NCBI GenBank assembly: GCA_944368925.1
Contig: CALVXG010000014.1
Span: 1-61,143, forward strand
From: an uncultured Clostridia bacterium
Lineage (GTDB): Bacteria; Bacillota; Clostridia; Christensenellales; Borkfalkiaceae
Direction: 5' to 3'
Length of the DNA: 61,143 nt
Shown: positions 1 through 8,300 of the stretch, one piece after another
Position numbering within the stretch: position 1 is the first letter of the stretch
Layout: each line of letters opens with the position of its first letter
Made by a program: the position numbers and the translations under genes
The notes under the pieces: model-generated
Seen by the model: the letters and a program-made list of their open reading frames with translations, nothing else
What the model was told of the DNA's origin: nothing
The model's database searches: none

Positions 1-157
1 CGAAGCGGAAAGCGAAGCGAATGCGAAGCGGAAAGCGAAGCGAATGCGAAGCGGAAAGCGAAGCGAATGCGAAGCGGGAGCGGTGCGAATACGAAGCGGG
101 AGCGGTGCGAATGCGAAGCGGGAGCGGGGCGAATACGGAGCGGGAGCGGGGCGAATA
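1..157. repeat. GCGAAGCG-type tandem repeat at left contig end
   Basis: There are three exact 23-bp units (1-23, 24-46, 47-69) followed by four diverged 22-bp units (70-157), all built from CGAAGCGG and GCGAAT words. A similar 23-bp array closes the right end of the window. An open frame runs through the array but its translation is only repeat-derived Arg/Gly/Ser, so I do not call a gene. The array is cut by the window edge, so its true length is unknown. Confidence 0.9.
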
Positions 158-174
158 CGGAGCGCTCTTTTAAA

Positions 175-210
175 GCACAGCGCCCGCAAATAAATTTGCG
201 GGCGCTGTGC
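175..210. terminator. GC-rich hairpin beyond rplS
   Basis: Perfect 16-bp arms (175-190 and 195-210) enclose a TAAA loop. It lies just beyond the rplS terminator and has the GCAAA/TTTGC loop edge seen in many intergenic hairpins of this window. It may serve as a second-line terminator or as the terminator of a gene to the left of the window. Confidence 0.6.
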
Positions 211-223
211 CGGGGAAAAGGAA

Positions 224-250
224 AACGCTCCGCACGATGTGCGGAGCGTT
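224..250 (-). terminator. Intrinsic terminator of rplS
   Basis: Arms 224-235 and 239-250 are perfect complements around a 3-nt loop. Read on the minus strand the stem is followed by a T-rich run, 15 nt after the rplS stop codon. Confidence 0.85.
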
Positions 251-264
251 TGTCGATTTTTCGT

Positions 265-609
265 TTAACGAACTTCTTTGATTTTTGCCGCTTTACCCGT
301 TCTGCCGCGCAGATAGTAAAGTTTCGCCCTGCGGACCTGACCTTTACGGATCACGGTGATATCCGCGATTTTGGGGGAATGCACGGGGAACGTACGCTCC
401 ACGCCTACACCGTAGGACAATCTGCGGACCGTGAACGTTTCGCGGATTCCGCCGTTCTTCTTGGCGATAACCACGCCTTCGAACGCCTGCAATCTTTCGC
501 GCGTTCCTTCGACGACTTTCACGCTTACTTTTACGGTGTCGCCTACGTTGAAAGCGGGAACGCTGTCTTTCAGATTCTCTTTTTCGATTGCTTCAATCAA
601 ACCTTTCAT
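265..609 (-). CDS. rplS: 50S ribosomal protein L19
   Basis: L19 is a structural protein of the large ribosomal subunit at the interface with 16S rRNA. The 114-residue product carries the family features: a basic [19 protein letters not shown] block and the ending [14 protein letters not shown]. An ATG at 624 in the same frame would add five residues (MEVKS), but the bases just after that ATG form a perfect GGAGGT Shine-Dalgarno site seven bases before the ATG at 609, so I choose 609. In most Firmicutes rplS directly follows trmD. Here it stands alone at the end of the cluster with its own promoter (679-707) and terminator (224-250). Confidence 0.95.
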   Translation of the reverse strand: MKGLIEAIEKENLKDSVPAFNVGDTVKVSVKVVEGTRERLQAFEGVVIAKKNGGIRETFTVRRLSYGVGVERTFPVHSPKIADITVIRKGQVRRAKLYYLRGRTGKAAKIKEVR

Positions 610-678
610 CGACTTTACCTCCATATTACGAAGCGTTCGTAGCCGTTTTTGCCAGAGGACCGCCCGAAGTCTTTTGCT

Positions 679-707
679 ATTTTATCATATTTACGCGATC
701 TGCGCAA
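679..707 (-). promoter_or_regulatory. Sigma-A promoter of rplS
   Basis: On the minus strand TTGCGC (702-707), a 17-nt spacer and TAAAAT (679-684) lie about 70 nt upstream of the rplS start codon. This gives rplS transcription independent of yraN. Confidence 0.75.
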
Positions 708-752
708 CCGTTTTTATGTGCAAACCGCAAAAAATTTCGTAAAAAAGTATTT

Positions 753-1112
753 TTACGCGCCGAACGCAGATTGAATATGGTTGATTCCCCGATCAGTGAC
801 TTCCAGAACGTCGAAACGGACGGCCACGTCGCCCGCGCGCATCAAAAAGGCGCGCGCGATGTCGATATAGCGCTTTTGTTTGCGCCGATCCACCGCTTCC
901 GACGGCGTTCCGAATGCGTCGCTCTGGCGCGTTTTTACCTCGCAGAACACGACCGTATCGCCGTCGCGCGCCACGATGTCCGCCTCGCCGAACGGCGTCC
1001 TGTAATTGGTTTTCAGGATCTTATAGCCCAAACTTTTCAGGTATTCGACTGCCCGCCGTTCCCCTGCTCTTCCGAGCGATTTTTTATGAACGTCCTGCGG
1101 TGAATTTCGCAT
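753..1112 (-). CDS. YraN/UPF0102 family nuclease-fold protein
   Basis: The 119-residue product fits the YraN (UPF0102) family, which has a restriction-endonuclease-like fold and an unproven cellular role. The conserved elements are all visible: the helix GRAGERRAVEYLKSLGYKIL, then FGEADIVARDGDTVVFCEVK with the acidic residues and EVK typical of PD-(D/E)xK folds, then a GTPSEAV segment. It follows rnhB, as often in bacteria. Its first 76 nt overlap the 3' end of rnhB in another frame. I kept ATG 1112 because no later start codon precedes the conserved core. Confidence 0.88.
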   Translation of the reverse strand: MRNSPQDVHKKSLGRAGERRAVEYLKSLGYKILKTNYRTPFGEADIVARDGDTVVFCEVKTRQSDAFGTPSEAVDRRKQKRYIDIARAFLMRAGDVAVRFDVLEVTDRGINHIQSAFGA

Positions 1113-1699
1113 AATCCGTACTCCCCGATCGCGTCGCGGTGCATTTTCGTACCGTACCCCTTGTGCTTTGCAAACCCGTATTGCGGATAGATCTTGTCAA
1201 ACTCGCACATGAGCCTGTCCCGATACACCTTCGCCAGAATGCTCGCCGCGCCGATCGAATAGGACAGATAGTCCCCCTTTACCAGCGACTGCTGCGGGAG
1301 CGAAATGTCGAGCTTGAAATTCCCGTCCACAAACACTACGTCCGGCTCCACCGAAAGCCCTTCCACCGCCTGCTTCATGCACAGCTTCGTCGCCTGCAAA
1401 ATGTTGATACGGTCTATGGTTTTGTTGTCCACTTCACAGATCTTGTACGCGATCGCCCGCTCGCGGATCAGCTCCGCCAGGCGCTCACGCTCCCCCTCTT
1501 TGAGCCTCTTGCTGTCGTCGATCCCCTCGATCAGAAACTTCTTTTCCAGCGGCATGATCACCGCCGCGCAGACCACAGGCCCCGCAAACGGACCTCTGCC
1601 CACTTCGTCCACGCCCGCTATGTACTGCGCGCCGAGTTCCGCCATCTCCCGCTCGTAAAACAGCTTGTCGATCGGGGCGCTCTCCTTTTTCGTTCGCAT
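1037..1699 (-). CDS. rnhB: Ribonuclease HII
   Basis: RNase HII cleaves the RNA strand of RNA-DNA hybrids and starts removal of single ribonucleotides from DNA. The 220-residue protein has the motif AGVDEVGRGPFAGPVV with the Asp-Glu catalytic pair near residue 31, DDSKRLKEGERERL near 62, SIGAASILAKVYRDR near 147 with a further catalytic Asp, and HKGYGTKMH. The family's usual C-terminal block IHRRTF is followed by about 14 extra residues. That tail is read from DNA that also encodes the start of yraN. The gene lies 57 nt after rbgA, a pairing common in Firmicutes. Confidence 0.95.
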   Translation of the reverse strand: MRTKKESAPIDKLFYEREMAELGAQYIAGVDEVGRGPFAGPVVCAAVIMPLEKKFLIEGIDDSKRLKEGERERLAELIRERAIAYKICEVDNKTIDRINILQATKLCMKQAVEGLSVEPDVVFVDGNFKLDISLPQQSLVKGDYLSYSIGAASILAKVYRDRLMCEFDKIYPQYGFAKHKGYGTKMHRDAIGEYGLCEIHRRTFIKNRSEEQGNGGQSNT

Positions 1700-1756
1700 C
1701 GCTCTCTTTCCTTCGCGGCTCTGCCGCCCAAAAGTCCCGCGTTTTTTGCGGGAAGC

Positions 1757-2608
1757 TTACAGTTTCAGTTCCTCCGCATTTTCCAGCGTGATCCTGCCCG
1801 TCCTGCCTTTGCGGAAATCGTCGAGGATCGCCTTTGCGCCGCGCTCGTAATCGAATTCGCCCCCGCGCAGGATAAACCCGCGCCTGCGGCAGACTTCTTC
1901 GTACATGCCGAGCGGCGAAGAAAAATCGGTGATCCCGTAGCGTTCGCTCAAAAATTGCGGGTACGTTGCCGCAATTTCGCGCAAAAGCTCCAGCGCTATG
2001 TCGTCGAGATCGAGAATATCGTCGTTGATACTGCCGATGTACGCGAGATGCTTTGCCAGCTCCTGGTTTTCAAACGCGGGCGGCATGGTGCCGGGCGTAT
2101 CCAAAAGTTCGAACCCCGCACAGCGGATCCATTGCTTTCCGCGCGTGACCCCCGCTTTGTCGCCCGTGACAGCGCGCTTTTCGCCGCTCAACGCGTTGAT
2201 GACCGTGCTCTTGCCCGTGTTCGGTATGCCGCATACCATCAGCCGCACGGGCCGCACGATCCCTTTCTGCGCGTCCTTTTCCATCTTTGTTTTCAAAAGA
2301 GAGGGCAGCTTTGCCGCGATCTTCTGCGCCGTCCCCGCGCGCGACGCCGTGCACGCGAGCGCCGCCGCTCCCTGCCGCGCAAACGCCGCCAAAAACGCGT
2401 CCGTCTTTTTCTCGTCCGCAAGATCCGCCTTGTTCAGAAGATACAAAACGGGCTTGTCCGCAAACAGTTTGTTCAGATTTTTGTTGCGCGTCGCGACGGG
2501 CGCACGCGCGTCGAGCACCGCCAAAACTCCGTCCACGAGCGGCACGCTCTCCTGCATCATGCGCATCGCTTTGGTCATGTGCCCGGGAAACCATTGTATG
2601 TGTTTCAT
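1757..2608 (-). CDS. rbgA: Ribosome biogenesis GTPase RbgA (YlqF)
   Basis: RbgA is a circularly permuted GTPase that drives late 50S subunit assembly. In this 283-residue protein the G4 motif NKAD comes first, followed by G1 GIPNTGKST and then G3 DTPG, the permuted order that defines the family. The N-terminus MKHIQWFPGHMTKAMRMM is the family hallmark and fixes the start at 2608, with AGGGAA about ten bases upstream. The open frame continues further upstream to 2794, but that part has no family match and overlaps the neighbouring gene. Length matches Bacillus RbgA (about 282). Confidence 0.95.
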   Translation of the reverse strand: MKHIQWFPGHMTKAMRMMQESVPLVDGVLAVLDARAPVATRNKNLNKLFADKPVLYLLNKADLADEKKTDAFLAAFARQGAAALACTASRAGTAQKIAAKLPSLLKTKMEKDAQKGIVRPVRLMVCGIPNTGKSTVINALSGEKRAVTGDKAGVTRGKQWIRCAGFELLDTPGTMPPAFENQELAKHLAYIGSINDDILDLDDIALELLREIAATYPQFLSERYGITDFSSPLGMYEEVCRRRGFILRGGEFDYERGAKAILDDFRKGRTGRITLENAEELKL

Positions 2609-2714
2609 AGAAAATTCCCTATTAAAGCCATCTGCTTTTTCACTTTTCCCTGCCGCAAAAACAATGCAAGTTTCACCCCGCTGATTTGCGTGCAGAGTTC
2701 TCGGCTTTACCGAT

Positions 2715-3311
2715 TCAAGGCGTATAATCGAACAGTAAGTAAGGCAACCACTCGACAGGCTCGCCGCGCCCTTGTAAAAACTCGGCAAAGACACGCATCT
2801 CTTCGTAGCTGTTCTGAATCAATCCCCAATCATTCCATTGTACGGAAAACTTTTTCCGAAGATCCTTTTCGAAACCGCAGCACAAATAACTATGCAGTCC
2901 CCCGTCTTCCCCGAGAATTTCTCCGCCCAGCAATTTTTTCGGTGCGACCGTCTCTTTGCAAAGAAACACCGCACTCTCACAGCCACTGACAAAACGTCGG
3001 ACCACGTCCGTCTCAGCAAACTGTCCGATAACACGCAATGCGTTCACTTCTGTTTTAAATTGTTCATAAAACTTTAGTGCATCACGCAGAACCGAAAAAC
3101 GTCCGTCCGAAGGAGAAAACCGCCCCTCTTTAATCAGATTCCATACGGCCAAATTTTGATGAATCCGTTCCGCAGGATCAGGAAAAATTCGTACAATACA
3201 ATCGCTCAACGAAAGAAGCCTTGTACAAGGTAAATCAAAGCAAGCGGGCTTTGCAATCGGTTCGACCAAAAAATAACCGATGTTTTGCAGTCTGTTCATT
3301 GCATCATTCAT
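2715..3311 (-). CDS. Hypothetical protein inserted between trmD and rbgA
   Basis: I do not recognise this 198-residue protein. It is soluble, with no signal peptide or membrane segment, rich in aromatic residues and cysteines, and ends WLPYLLFDYTP. It starts at ATG 3311 with GGAG about ten bases upstream; ATG 3299 is an alternative. The DNA is visibly more A+T-rich than the flanking translation genes and uses more A/T-ending codons. It interrupts a gene order usually tightly conserved (trmD followed by rplS/rbgA). Together these hint at a horizontally acquired gene. Function unknown. Confidence 0.7.
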   Translation of the reverse strand: MNDAMNRLQNIGYFLVEPIAKPACFDLPCTRLLSLSDCIVRIFPDPAERIHQNLAVWNLIKEGRFSPSDGRFSVLRDALKFYEQFKTEVNALRVIGQFAETDVVRRFVSGCESAVFLCKETVAPKKLLGGEILGEDGGLHSYLCCGFEKDLRKKFSVQWNDWGLIQNSYEEMRVFAEFLQGRGEPVEWLPYLLFDYTP

Positions 3312-3338
3312 GCCCCCTCTCCCACTGTTTGCCTCTTC

Positions 3339-4019
3339 TCAAATCTCCTGTTTTCCGCCCAGAAGGTCGGGGCGCTTTTCACGCGTGATCTTTTCGGACT
3401 GTTCCCGCCGCCACTTGTCGATTTCGGCATGGTTGCCGCTGCGCAGCACTTCGGGAACGGTCAGTCCGCGATACTCGACGGGGCGGGTGTACTGCGGGTA
3501 TTCGAGCGCGTTTTCCGAAAAACTTTCCTGCACGAGCGAGGAAGTGCTGATCACGCCCTCCACGTACCGCGCCACGCAGTCGGTGACGACCATCGCAGGC
3601 AATTCGCCGCCCGTGAGCACATAGTCGCCGATGCTGATCTCCTCGTCGATGAACAGATCGATCGCGCGCTGGTCCACGCCCTCGTAATGCCCGCACAAGA
3701 GGATCAGATGTTCGTATTCCAAAAGCTCGAACACTTTCTGCTGGCGGAACGTCTGTCCTTTGGGGGACATATAGATGCGCCGCGCCTTATGCGCGGGGTC
3801 AAGCGCTTCAATCGCCGAACCGATGGGCTGCGCCGTCATGACCATGCCCGCGCCGCCGCCGAAGGGATAATCGTCGCATTTTAAATGCTTGTCCTCGGTG
3901 TAATCGCGGATATTCACGACGTTGATCTCGATCTTTTTCTCTTTCTGCGCCCTGCCCAGAATGCTCGACTGCATCGCCGTAAACATTTCGGGGAAAAGGG
4001 TCAAAATATCGATCTTCAT
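3339..4019 (-). CDS. trmD: tRNA (guanine-37-N1) methyltransferase
   Basis: TrmD uses S-adenosylmethionine to methylate G37 next to the anticodon, preventing +1 frameshifting. It is a SPOUT-class enzyme with a trefoil knot. The 226-residue sequence has MKIDILTLFPEMF at the start, YPFGGGAGMVM, the knot segments LLCGHYEGVDQRAID and EISIGDYVLTGGELPAM, QYTRP, and VPEVLRSGNHAEIDKWRR near the C-terminus. It begins 3 nt after the rimM stop codon, so the two are translationally linked in the rpsP operon. Confidence 0.97.
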   Translation of the reverse strand: MKIDILTLFPEMFTAMQSSILGRAQKEKKIEINVVNIRDYTEDKHLKCDDYPFGGGAGMVMTAQPIGSAIEALDPAHKARRIYMSPKGQTFRQQKVFELLEYEHLILLCGHYEGVDQRAIDLFIDEEISIGDYVLTGGELPAMVVTDCVARYVEGVISTSSLVQESFSENALEYPQYTRPVEYRGLTVPEVLRSGNHAEIDKWRREQSEKITREKRPDLLGGKQEI

Positions 4020-4022
4020 GCT

Positions 4023-4526
4023 CTACTGCTCCACCGCGACCTGCGCAAACCGCGCGCCGTTTACCGTGATTTTCCCGTTTTCCACGTCCACGTCCGCAAC
4101 GACCCCTTCCGCCGCGGGGAACATCCATTCTCTGTCCCCGTCGCGAAGGACGTAAACGTCCGTATGCGCGGGCAGAACGTCCGCAATTTCCCCAAGACGT
4201 TCCCCCGTTTCCGTGTACACGCCGCAGCCGATCACGTCAACGATATAATACCTGCCTTCCTGCAGGGCGGGCGCTTCGGAACGCAAAACTTCGATCTGCT
4301 TTCCGCGCAGAAGCTCCGCCGCGTTGCGGTCGGCCACCCCGCTGAGCACAAGGTACGCCGCCGACGCGTCGAAACGCGCCGACAATACTTTGTATTCGGC
4401 ACCTTCTACATACACTTTGCGGAAATTTTTGATCTGCGACAGCTCGTCCAAAAGCGGCTTTATCTTGATCTCGCCGCGTATGCCCTGCGGCTTGAGTATT
4501 TCACCGATGACTATTTTTTCCTGCAT
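4023..4526 (-). CDS. rimM: 16S rRNA processing protein RimM
   Basis: RimM helps mature the head of the 30S subunit and binds ribosomal protein S19. The 167-residue protein has the two expected beta-barrel parts: an N-terminal RimM domain starting IGEILKPQGIRGEIKIKP, and a C-terminal PRC-barrel with YYIVDVIGCGVYTETGERLG and WMFPAAEGVVADVDVEN. Length is normal. It is the third gene of the rpsP-khpA-rimM-trmD group. Confidence 0.95.
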   Translation of the reverse strand: MQEKIVIGEILKPQGIRGEIKIKPLLDELSQIKNFRKVYVEGAEYKVLSARFDASAAYLVLSGVADRNAAELLRGKQIEVLRSEAPALQEGRYYIVDVIGCGVYTETGERLGEIADVLPAHTDVYVLRDGDREWMFPAAEGVVADVDVENGKITVNGARFAQVAVEQ

Positions 4527-4610
4527 AAATCCTCCGCGTAAAACAAAAGAAGGAAAAACCGTTCGTCTGCCGCGATTTTTCCCTCATTCCGTTCGGATCT
4601 TCCGCAAAAA

Positions 4611-4859
4611 TTATTCCGCGGCTTTTTCCTTTTCCTTGATTTCAATGTTGTATTTCTTGCCTTCCTTCGCGGACGCACAGCGAACCAGCGTGCGCAGCGC
4701 CTTCGCGATCTTGCCCTGCTTGCCGATCACCTTGCCCATGTCCGACTCTTCCAGCATGACGGTGATCTCCGTCGTGCCGTCTTTCTCTTCCACGCGGTAC
4801 TCGATTTTATCCTTAAACTCGGCAAACTGTTCTACAACGTATTTGACCAGTTCCAGCAT
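4611..4859 (-). CDS. khpA: KH-domain RNA-binding protein KhpA (YlqC)
   Basis: KhpA is a small single-KH-domain protein that binds RNA, usually as a dimer with KhpB, and affects cell division and small-RNA regulation. The 82-residue product has the GxxG loop in MGKVIGKQGKIAKALR (about residues 41-56) between beta strands, the minimal KH fold. It follows rpsP by 21 nt, the standard Firmicutes arrangement. Confidence 0.93.
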   Translation of the reverse strand: MLELVKYVVEQFAEFKDKIEYRVEEKDGTTEITVMLEESDMGKVIGKQGKIAKALRTLVRCASAKEGKKYNIEIKEKEKAAE

Positions 4860-4880
4860 CTTTCAACTCCCCCGATCCGA

Positions 4881-5174
4881 TTACTTCTTCTTTCTGGTCT
4901 TCGTCCTGGGTGCGGAAAGTTTCGTGGGTTTCTCGATGATCCCCTGACGGATCAGAAGCGTCTTCACCGTCTCCGTCGGCTGTACGCCCTTCGAAAGCCA
5001 ATCTTTCGCCTTGTCCGCATCGATCACGATGTCTTCCGGCTGCACCGTCGGATTGTAATGCCCGATCTTTTCGATATACTCGCCGTCACGCGCCTTTCTT
5101 CCGTCCACAACCACGATACGATAGAACGGGTTCTTTTTGTCGCCTAGTCTCGTAAGTCTCATTTTGACTGCCAT
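4881..5174 (-). CDS. rpsP: 30S ribosomal protein S16
   Basis: S16 is a 30S assembly protein binding 16S rRNA. The 97-residue protein begins [20 protein letters not shown], has [21 protein letters not shown], and ends in a basic tail (RTKTRKKK). AAAGGAG lies at good distance from the ATG. It is the first gene of the khpA-rimM-trmD-rbgA-rnhB-yraN run and is driven by a full-consensus promoter (5239-5267). Confidence 0.97.
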   Translation of the reverse strand: MAVKMRLTRLGDKKNPFYRIVVVDGRKARDGEYIEKIGHYNPTVQPEDIVIDADKAKDWLSKGVQPTETVKTLLIRQGIIEKPTKLSAPRTKTRKKK

Positions 5175-5238
5175 ACTTAAAAACTCCTTTCAGAAAATGT
5201 TTTTCCTTTTACGGCCCCTTTCGGCCTGATACCGCTCT

Positions 5239-5267
5239 ATTATATCCGAATAAAAAACGGCTGTCAA
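5239..5267 (-). promoter_or_regulatory. Full-consensus sigma-A promoter of rpsP
   Basis: On the minus strand an exact TTGACA (5262-5267), a 17-nt spacer and an exact TATAAT (5239-5244) lie upstream of rpsP. The -35 hexamer is inside the 3' arm of the upstream gene's terminator hairpin, so terminator and promoter share bases. Confidence 0.93.
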
Positions 5268-5287
5268 GCATTTTTACTTGACAGCCG
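5258..5287 (-). terminator. Terminator of the repeat lipoprotein gene
   Basis: Arms 5258-5268 and 5277-5287 are perfect 11-bp complements with an 8-nt loop. On the minus strand a run of six T follows. It lies 14 nt after the stop codon at 5302 and overlaps the rpsP promoter. Confidence 0.9.
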
Positions 5288-5301
5288 CACTTTTTTTCAG
5301 T

Positions 5302-8300
5302 CTATCCGCCTATGGAAGCATATTCTTCTTCCGTAAAGGCGATCATATACCACACATTCGGGTCGTTTTCGTCCAAAATTTGGAAGGCCGTATCCGTCAG
5401 AACCGTCCAGGACGGATCTTTTTGCGTCGTAAGATCTTTAAGTTCCCCGGTATTAAAATCGGCGCGCATATACAGTTTTCCGCCTTCCGCACGCTGCAAA
5501 ATATGCCCCTCGCCGTCCGAGAACGTACCCGTTTCCGCATCGAAAGAGAACGTATAGCCCGCAACCGTGAGTACGTTGTCGGCAAATTTGTACGGCTCGC
5601 TGACCTGATCTGCGATCATTCCGCTTTTAAACGTGAAAAACTCGGCCGTCTGCGCCACGCGCATCAAAACAGCGTATTCCCCGTCATAATACCAGTACAC
5701 GCCGAAATGCTCCCCCGTCTGCGCATAGTTCGCCACGAGATATACTTCCCGCCCGATCCCGAACAGATCGGACACATACGTATAAACCTCGCCTCCGTCC
5801 TTCAACGTCCAGCCGGAAAAGACCAGCGTTTCGTTTTCCGGCACAGGCTCCGGCAACTTTACGCCGCCATCACTTCCTCTTTCATATTCCGCCTGCATCG
5901 GATCGATCGTCCCCGTCCCCGGATCAAAATACACCGTGATCACTTTGTAGCTGAATTTCGCATACAGCTGCAGCTCCTGCCCGTACCCAAACGCTTCGTC
6001 CGGCCAGGAAATAAGCATTCCTTCCGCCGTCTCCCAACCAATAAAAGATCGGGTCTCGTCTTCTTCTATGACGGGAAATTCTCCGCCCGCCCCTTCATAA
6101 TACGTCTCTGTCCAATATATTTCGCCGTCTGCGTAAAACGTCACCGTCACGCTGGGCGCGTCCAACGGAATAAATATTGCATTCACTTTCAAGTCCGACA
6201 CTCCGTATTGATCGCCGTACGCGAACAGCTCCTCCGCCGTTGACACCATTCCGAAGTCCGTCTGCCAGCCGATAAAAATCATATCTTCCGGGTAAACCGG
6301 CACAGGGAAAATCGCCTCCTCTCCCCGCTTCAGCCATATTTGCTCTTCCGTTTTTCCGCTTTCGAACGCGAACTCGCTGATGAAATAGACTACCATCTCC
6401 TGCATGACTTCGCGGTAGCGCGCATTCAGCGTAAATTCCGTCACTTCGTACTTTTTCGCAATCTCAAACAACTCCTGCACCGACATGATCGTCGTCCCGA
6501 ATTGTTCGCAATACCATCCTTCAAAAACAAAATCTTCCGGGACGTTCGGAACCGCTTGCGGCAGCTCGTCCCATTCCTCAAGCGACAGCGTCACCGTCTG
6601 TTCGCCGTTTACCGTACCGTCCGCCGCATCCAGCGTCACTACCACGGCATCGACTTGCAGCCAATAGACCGCCGTCAGCGTCAGCGCGCTCACCTGCATA
6701 CTGTTCGCATAATCCATCACTTCGGACGACGTCAGCATCTCCATCCCGTCCCTCATCCAGCACGAAAATTCGTACCCTTCCGGCGGGGTCGGAACGGGAA
6801 GCGCTTCCCACACATCACGGCTGTACGTGATCACGCTCTCCCCTTCCAGATTCCCGGGCTCTGCCAAAAACGTCACTTCCACCTGCAAAATCTCCTGGTA
6901 CGGGCTCATCACCGCGTTCAGACGCACCGCGCCGCTCCCGAATTTCGCAAACAGCTGCTCCAACGTGTCTATCCGCTCCCCGTCTTCCGTCTGCCAATAC
7001 TCAAATTTCCCCACCTCGGGCGAATTTGACACTTTGTACAACTCCCTGCCCAGGTCGTTATCATAATAGGTATCCGACATATACCATTGGCCGTCTACGT
7101 AAAATTCAACATTCAGAGAGTCCGCCCGATTAAATTCGATTTCCCAGAAAGCTCCCGAAAAGCCCGACGGCTGCTCTTGCTTGCTGTATACCCCGCTCGC
7201 CATTTCCAACGCCGCTTCCTCAAAATAGAGCATTTCCCCTTCAAATACGAATTCTATGTTCTTCGCATAGCGGAACGCGTATGTGCCGACATACTCCACA
7301 CTCTTCGGCACCGTGATCTTCATATCCTTGCAGCCCGCAAACCCTTCGTACACGATCTCCGTTACGGGCAGCCCGTTATGCTCCGACGGGATCACGATCG
7401 TTTCCTTGCGACGGTTCTCCCCGACACCGACCGCATAGCCGACCGTCTCGCCGCCCTTCTCGATCGCATAATAGACAAAGCCGTCCGTCTCTACAGGCTC
7501 CGCCGCCTCGCCTTTGATATTTCCGATCACCTTCCACGCGCCCGCGTCTTTTGTATATATGTCGTACGAAACGCTGTCCAGATACAGATCGCCGTCTTTG
7601 CCTGCGTCTGCCGTCGGCACGCCGCTTCCAACAAGCCAGGTCGCTCCGTCCGCACCGTCCGCTCCGTCCTGTCCGTCTTGTCCGTTCGTCCCGTCCTGTC
7701 CGTTCGTTCCGTCTTCGCCGTCTTCGCCTTTGATACTGCCGATCAGCGTCCATTCGCCAGAAACTTTCTGATACACATTGTACGCCGCGCTGTCCAGATA
7801 CAGATCGCCGTCTTTTCCCGTTTCCGCCGTCGGAACGCCGCTGCCGACAAGCCACGTAGCCCCGTCTGCTCCGTCCTGTCCGTTCGTGCCGTCTTGCCCG
7901 TCCTGACCGTCCTGACCGTTTGTGCCGTCTTCGCCGTCAACACCGTCTTGTCCGTCCTGGCCGTCCTCACCTTTGATACTGCCGATCAGTTTCCATTCGC
8001 CCGAAACTTTTTGATAGACGTTGTACGCCGCGCTGTCCAGATACAAATCGCCGTCTTTGCCCTTGTCCGCCGTCGGAATGCCGCTGCCGACAAGCCACGT
8101 AGCACCGTCTGCGCCGTCTTGCCCGTCCTGACCATCCTGACCGTCCTGGCCGTTTGCACCGTCCTGTCCGTTCGTTCCGTCTTCGCCGTCTTGGCCTTTG
8201 ATACTGCCGATCAGCTGCCACTCACCCGAAACTTTTTGATAAACGTTGTACGCCGCGCTGTCCAGATACAGATCACCGTCTTTGCCTGCGTCTGCCGTCG

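Noticed and set aside
67-642. Open frame through the left repeat and opposite rplS
   Set aside because: Its translation is repeat-derived Arg/Gly/Ser followed by the antisense of rplS; no ribosome site or family match.
1139-2989. 616-codon plus-strand frame opposite rnhB and rbgA
   Set aside because: High-GC antisense shadow with low-complexity Arg-rich translation; rnhB and rbgA have clear family motifs on the other strand.
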